Positions 62,158 to 64,000 of a stretch of 64,000 bases of DNA are shown here, in pieces. The stretch's first letter is position 1. Each line of letters begins with the position of its first letter. Below the pieces are notes generated by a model. The model ran no database searches, was not told where the DNA came from, and was given only the letters and a program-made list of their open reading frames with translations. Both the position numbers and the translations under genes were made by a program. Source of the stretch: Porticoccaceae bacterium (GTDB lineage Bacteria > Pseudomonadota > Gammaproteobacteria > Pseudomonadales > Porticoccaceae). The stretch lies in contig JAHEGD010000014.1 of the NCBI GenBank assembly GCA_024639885.1, positions 39,919 through 103,918 on the forward strand, in the 5' to 3' direction.

Positions 62158-62778
62158 TTACTTAGAGTAGAGCTCGATGATCAGGTTTTCGTTGATCTCG
62201 GCCGGCAGGTCTGAACGGTCGGGGAAGCGCACGAAGGTACCTTCCATCTTGTTGCCGTCGACCGAAACCCACTCAGAGTCACCGCGCTGGGCGGCCAGCT
62301 GCAGGGCAGTCGCCACACGCAGCTGCTTCTTAGAGCGCTCGCGGATAGAGACGACATCGCCTTCGGCGACGCGGTAAGAGGGGATGTTGACCTTCTGACC
62401 GTTGACCAGGATCGCGTTGTGGGCGACCAGCTGGCGGCACTCGGCGCGGGTAGAGCCAAAACCCATGCGGTAGACCACGTTGTCCAAGCGGCGCTCCAGC
62501 AGGGTCAACAGGTTCTCACCGGTGTTGCCTTTTATGCGGGCGGCCTCTTTGTAGTAGTTGCGGAACTGCTTCTCGAGCACACCGTAGATGCGGCGTACTT
62601 TCTGCTTCTCGCGCAACTGCACACCGTAGTCAGAGAGACGGCCGCGGCGCGCGCCGTGCTGGCCGGGTGCGCTCTCGGCGCGACATTTGCTCTCGAGGGG
62701 GCGAACGCCGCTCTTCAAGAACAGGTCGGTGCCTTCACGACGTGACAGTTTACAAGTGGGTCCAAGATATCTAGCCAT
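62158..62778 (-). CDS. rpsD: 30S ribosomal protein S4
   Basis: S4 (206 aa) is the primary 16S rRNA binder and 30S assembly initiator. [24 protein letters not shown] opens the protein. The S4 RNA-binding domain [31 protein letters not shown] and [12 protein letters not shown] follow. The N-terminal region lacks the four-Cys zinc motif of the other S4 type. In E. coli S4 represses the alpha operon by binding the rpsM leader. Confidence 0.99.
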   Translation of the reverse strand: MARYLGPTCKLSRREGTDLFLKSGVRPLESKCRAESAPGQHGARRGRLSDYGVQLREKQKVRRIYGVLEKQFRNYYKEAARIKGNTGENLLTLLERRLDNVVYRMGFGSTRAECRQLVAHNAILVNGQKVNIPSYRVAEGDVVSIRERSKKQLRVATALQLAAQRGDSEWVSVDGNKMEGTFVRFPDRSDLPAEINENLIIELYSK

Positions 62779-62802
62779 GCTTTAACTCTCTTCTTGCGAC
62801 GC

Positions 62803-63195
62803 TTATACGCGACGTTTTTTCGGCGGACGACAGCCGTTGTGCGGGATCGGCGTCACATCGGTGATGTTGGTAATCTTGTAGCCGGCGTTGTTGAGTGCGC
62901 GGACCGCAGACTCGCGGCCGGGGCCGGGGCCTTTGACTTGCACGTCAAGGTTTTTCAAGCCGTACTCTTTTGCCGCTTCACCGGCGCGCTCTGCTGCCAC
63001 CTGGGCGGCAAACGGGGTGCTCTTGCGCGAGCCGCGGAAGCCGGAGCCGCCTGCCGTCGCCCACGAGAGTGCATTACCCTGGCGGTCAGTAATAGTAACG
63101 ATGGTGTTGTTAAACGATGCGTAGATATGCGCTACGCCGTCAACGACACTCTTTTTGACCTTTTTACGGGTGGTTTTGCCAGTTGCTTTAGCCAT
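62803..63195 (-). CDS. rpsK: 30S ribosomal protein S11
   Basis: S11 (130 aa) is a 30S platform protein. [42 protein letters not shown] and [20 protein letters not shown] are the conserved blocks. It lies in the alpha operon between rpsM and rpsD. Confidence 0.99.
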   Translation of the reverse strand: MAKATGKTTRKKVKKSVVDGVAHIYASFNNTIVTITDRQGNALSWATAGGSGFRGSRKSTPFAAQVAAERAGEAAKEYGLKNLDVQVKGPGPGRESAVRALNNAGYKITNITDVTPIPHNGCRPPKKRRV

Positions 63196-63213
63196 TGCAA
63201 ACCGTTCCTCGGA

Positions 63214-63570
63214 TTACTTTTTAATGGGACGACGCGGCCCTTTACGGGTGCGTGCGTTAGTCTTGGTGCGCTGTCCGCGGAGCGGCAGATTGCGACGGTG
63301 ACGAATGCCGCGGAAACAACCGAGGTCCATCAGACGCTTGATGCTCATGCTCACTTCGCGACGCAGATCGCCTTCTACTGACAGTGCGCCGACCGCGTTG
63401 CGGACGTTGTCGAGCTCGCCTTCAGTGAGATCTGAAATTTTAGTTGTCTCTGCAATGCCCAGGTCGGCACACAGCTTCTTGGCAGTCGGTCGACCGATAC
63501 CGAACACGTAAGTCAACGAGATGACTGCGTGCTTGTTATCGGGAATGTTGACACCGGCAATTCGGGCCAT
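63214..63570 (-). CDS. rpsM: 30S ribosomal protein S13
   Basis: S13 (118 aa) sits at the 30S head and contacts the P-site tRNA and the 50S bridge. [26 protein letters not shown] and the C-terminal [24 protein letters not shown]-type tail (here [15 protein letters not shown]) are diagnostic. The 109-nt gap upstream to rpmJ contains a good sigma-70 promoter, so this starts the alpha operon. Confidence 0.99.
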   Translation of the reverse strand: MARIAGVNIPDNKHAVISLTYVFGIGRPTAKKLCADLGIAETTKISDLTEGELDNVRNAVGALSVEGDLRREVSMSIKRLMDLGCFRGIRHRRNLPLRGQRTKTNARTRKGPRRPIKK

Positions 63571-63645
63571 TCGCGTTACTCCACTCTCTTACTAAATTTA
63601 CCCAGCTCTTAGGCGCTTGCAGAACTCACTGCAAAAAGGCGCGGT

Positions 63646-63674
63646 AGAATACTGGCAGATGGTCAAAAAATCAA
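63646..63674 (-). promoter_or_regulatory. Sigma-70 promoter of the alpha operon (rpsM)
   Basis: On the minus strand TTGATT (63674-63669), a 17-bp spacer and TATTCT (63651-63646) lie about 75 nt upstream of the rpsM ATG. The leader is long enough for S4 autoregulation; I did not fold a pseudoknot. Confidence 0.7.
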
Positions 63675-63679
63675 CCAGA

Positions 63680-63796
63680 TTATCCTTGGCGTTGCTTGTG
63701 GCGCGGCTCGACGCTACAGATCACTCGAACCGACCCATTGCGACGGATAACCTTACAGTTCCGACACATCTTCTTAACGGATGCACGTACTTTCAT
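63680..63796 (-). CDS. rpmJ: 50S ribosomal protein L36
   Basis: This is too short for the ORF track. The minus-strand ATG at 63796 opens 38 codons: [19 protein letters not shown], then [19 protein letters not shown], ending TAA. It is the zinc-ribbon form of L36, with metal ligands C-x2-C, C and H (CRNC, IC, RH). Zinc-bearing L36 implies no replacement by a zinc-free paralogue at this locus. It lies between secY and rpsM as expected. Confidence 0.97.
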   Translation of the reverse strand: MKVRASVKKMCRNCKVIRRNGSVRVICSVEPRHKQRQG

Positions 63797-63823
63797 TGCA
63801 AACCTCTCTTTAAACGACTTTTG

Positions 63824-64000
63824 CTATTTACGACCAACGTTTTTCAGGTTGGCCTTTTTCATCAGCGAATCATATTGCTGCGACATCAAGTGCGACTGCA
63901 CCTGGGCCATAAAGTCCATGGTCACCACCACAGCAATCAACATCGAGGTGCCACCCAGGTAGAACGGCACGTTGAACTGTACATTGAGTACCATCGGCAA
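63824..64000 (-). CDS. secY: Protein translocase subunit SecY, C-terminal 58 residues
   Basis: The minus-strand frame is open from the window edge to a TAG at 63824. The peptide contains TM10 ([27 protein letters not shown]) and the cytoplasmic tail [19 protein letters not shown], the conserved end of SecY. SecY is the protein-conducting channel of the inner membrane, here last of the spc operon before rpmJ. The rest of the gene is outside the window. Confidence 0.96.
   Translation of the reverse strand: MPMVLNVQFNVPFYLGGTSMLIAVVVTMDFMAQVQSHLMSQQYDSLMKKANLKNVGRK

Noticed and set aside
1-64000. CRISPR arrays, tRNA/rRNA genes, insertion sequences, prophage or defence islands
   Set aside because: No spaced direct-repeat array, no tRNA other than the tmRNA, no transposase or integrase and no phage structural gene were seen on either strand.

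Overview
This window reads as a contiguous piece of chromosome from a GC-rich (roughly 60-63% by eye) gammaproteobacterium. Several gene orders are typical of the Pseudomonas / Cellvibrionales (Halieaceae-like) branch: rhodanese-grxC-secB; glnA-DUF4124-ntrB-ntrC; amgK-murU divergent from lptD-surA-pdxA-rsmA-apaG-apaH; miaB-ybeZ-ybeY-corC-lnt; leuS-lptE-holA; xseB-ispA-dxs; and the rpmJ-rpsM-rpsK-rpsD-rpoA-rplQ block. The tmRNA tag reads ANDDNYALAA. One TonB-dependent receptor, a remnant of a second and a DUF3604 protein fit a marine oligotroph. The order-level placement is an inference; no 16S rRNA is present.

Layout. 1-1137: end of a rhodanese gene, grxC, secB. 1149-6480: nitrogen block on the minus strand (ntrC, ntrB, a secreted DUF4124 protein, glnA). 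glnA has a consensus sigma-54 promoter with two NtrC sites 31 bp apart, and a third NtrC site lies in front of ntrB. 6499-11800: typA, a toxin-antitoxin pair with a palindromic operator, tag, rimO, slyD. 11900-25700: phosphate block. phoB has its own Pho box and is split from phoR by a 59-aa DNA-binding-like protein and the 3' remnant of a TonB-dependent receptor gene. A porin and pstS diverge from two outward-facing Pho boxes, and pstSCAB-phoU runs directly into ppk and ppx. 25700-31400: a glutathione transferase, dxs-ispA-xseB, a sodium-coupled transporter and ssrA. 31540-33950: a dCache membrane protein that keeps the shape of a histidine kinase but has lost its histidine and ATPase, divergent from purU. 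34000-38570: a TonB-dependent receptor divergent from a secreted DUF3604 protein, with a dyad over the receptor promoter. 38590-38790: an inverted-repeat element. 38990-60620: housekeeping genes for amino-acid metabolism, tRNA modification, ribosome maturation, lipoprotein acylation, LPS export and cell-wall recycling. 60700-64000: the alpha operon and the 3' end of secY.

How the parts work together. Two complete nutrient circuits are visible with their cis sites. NtrB/NtrC with sigma-54 drive glutamine synthetase. PhoR/PhoB drive the Pst transporter and a porin, and probably, by read-through, polyphosphate synthesis and breakdown. Most of the rest is core machinery in compact operons, often with 4-nt ATGA overlaps and tail-to-tail overlaps of 4-11 nt.

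I found no clearly undescribed multi-gene defence or mobile system. The candidates most worth following up are the degenerate sensor protein beside ssrA, the TonB receptor/DUF3604 pair with its operator-like dyad, the rearranged phoB-phoR locus, and the inverted-repeat element at 38.6-38.8 kb.
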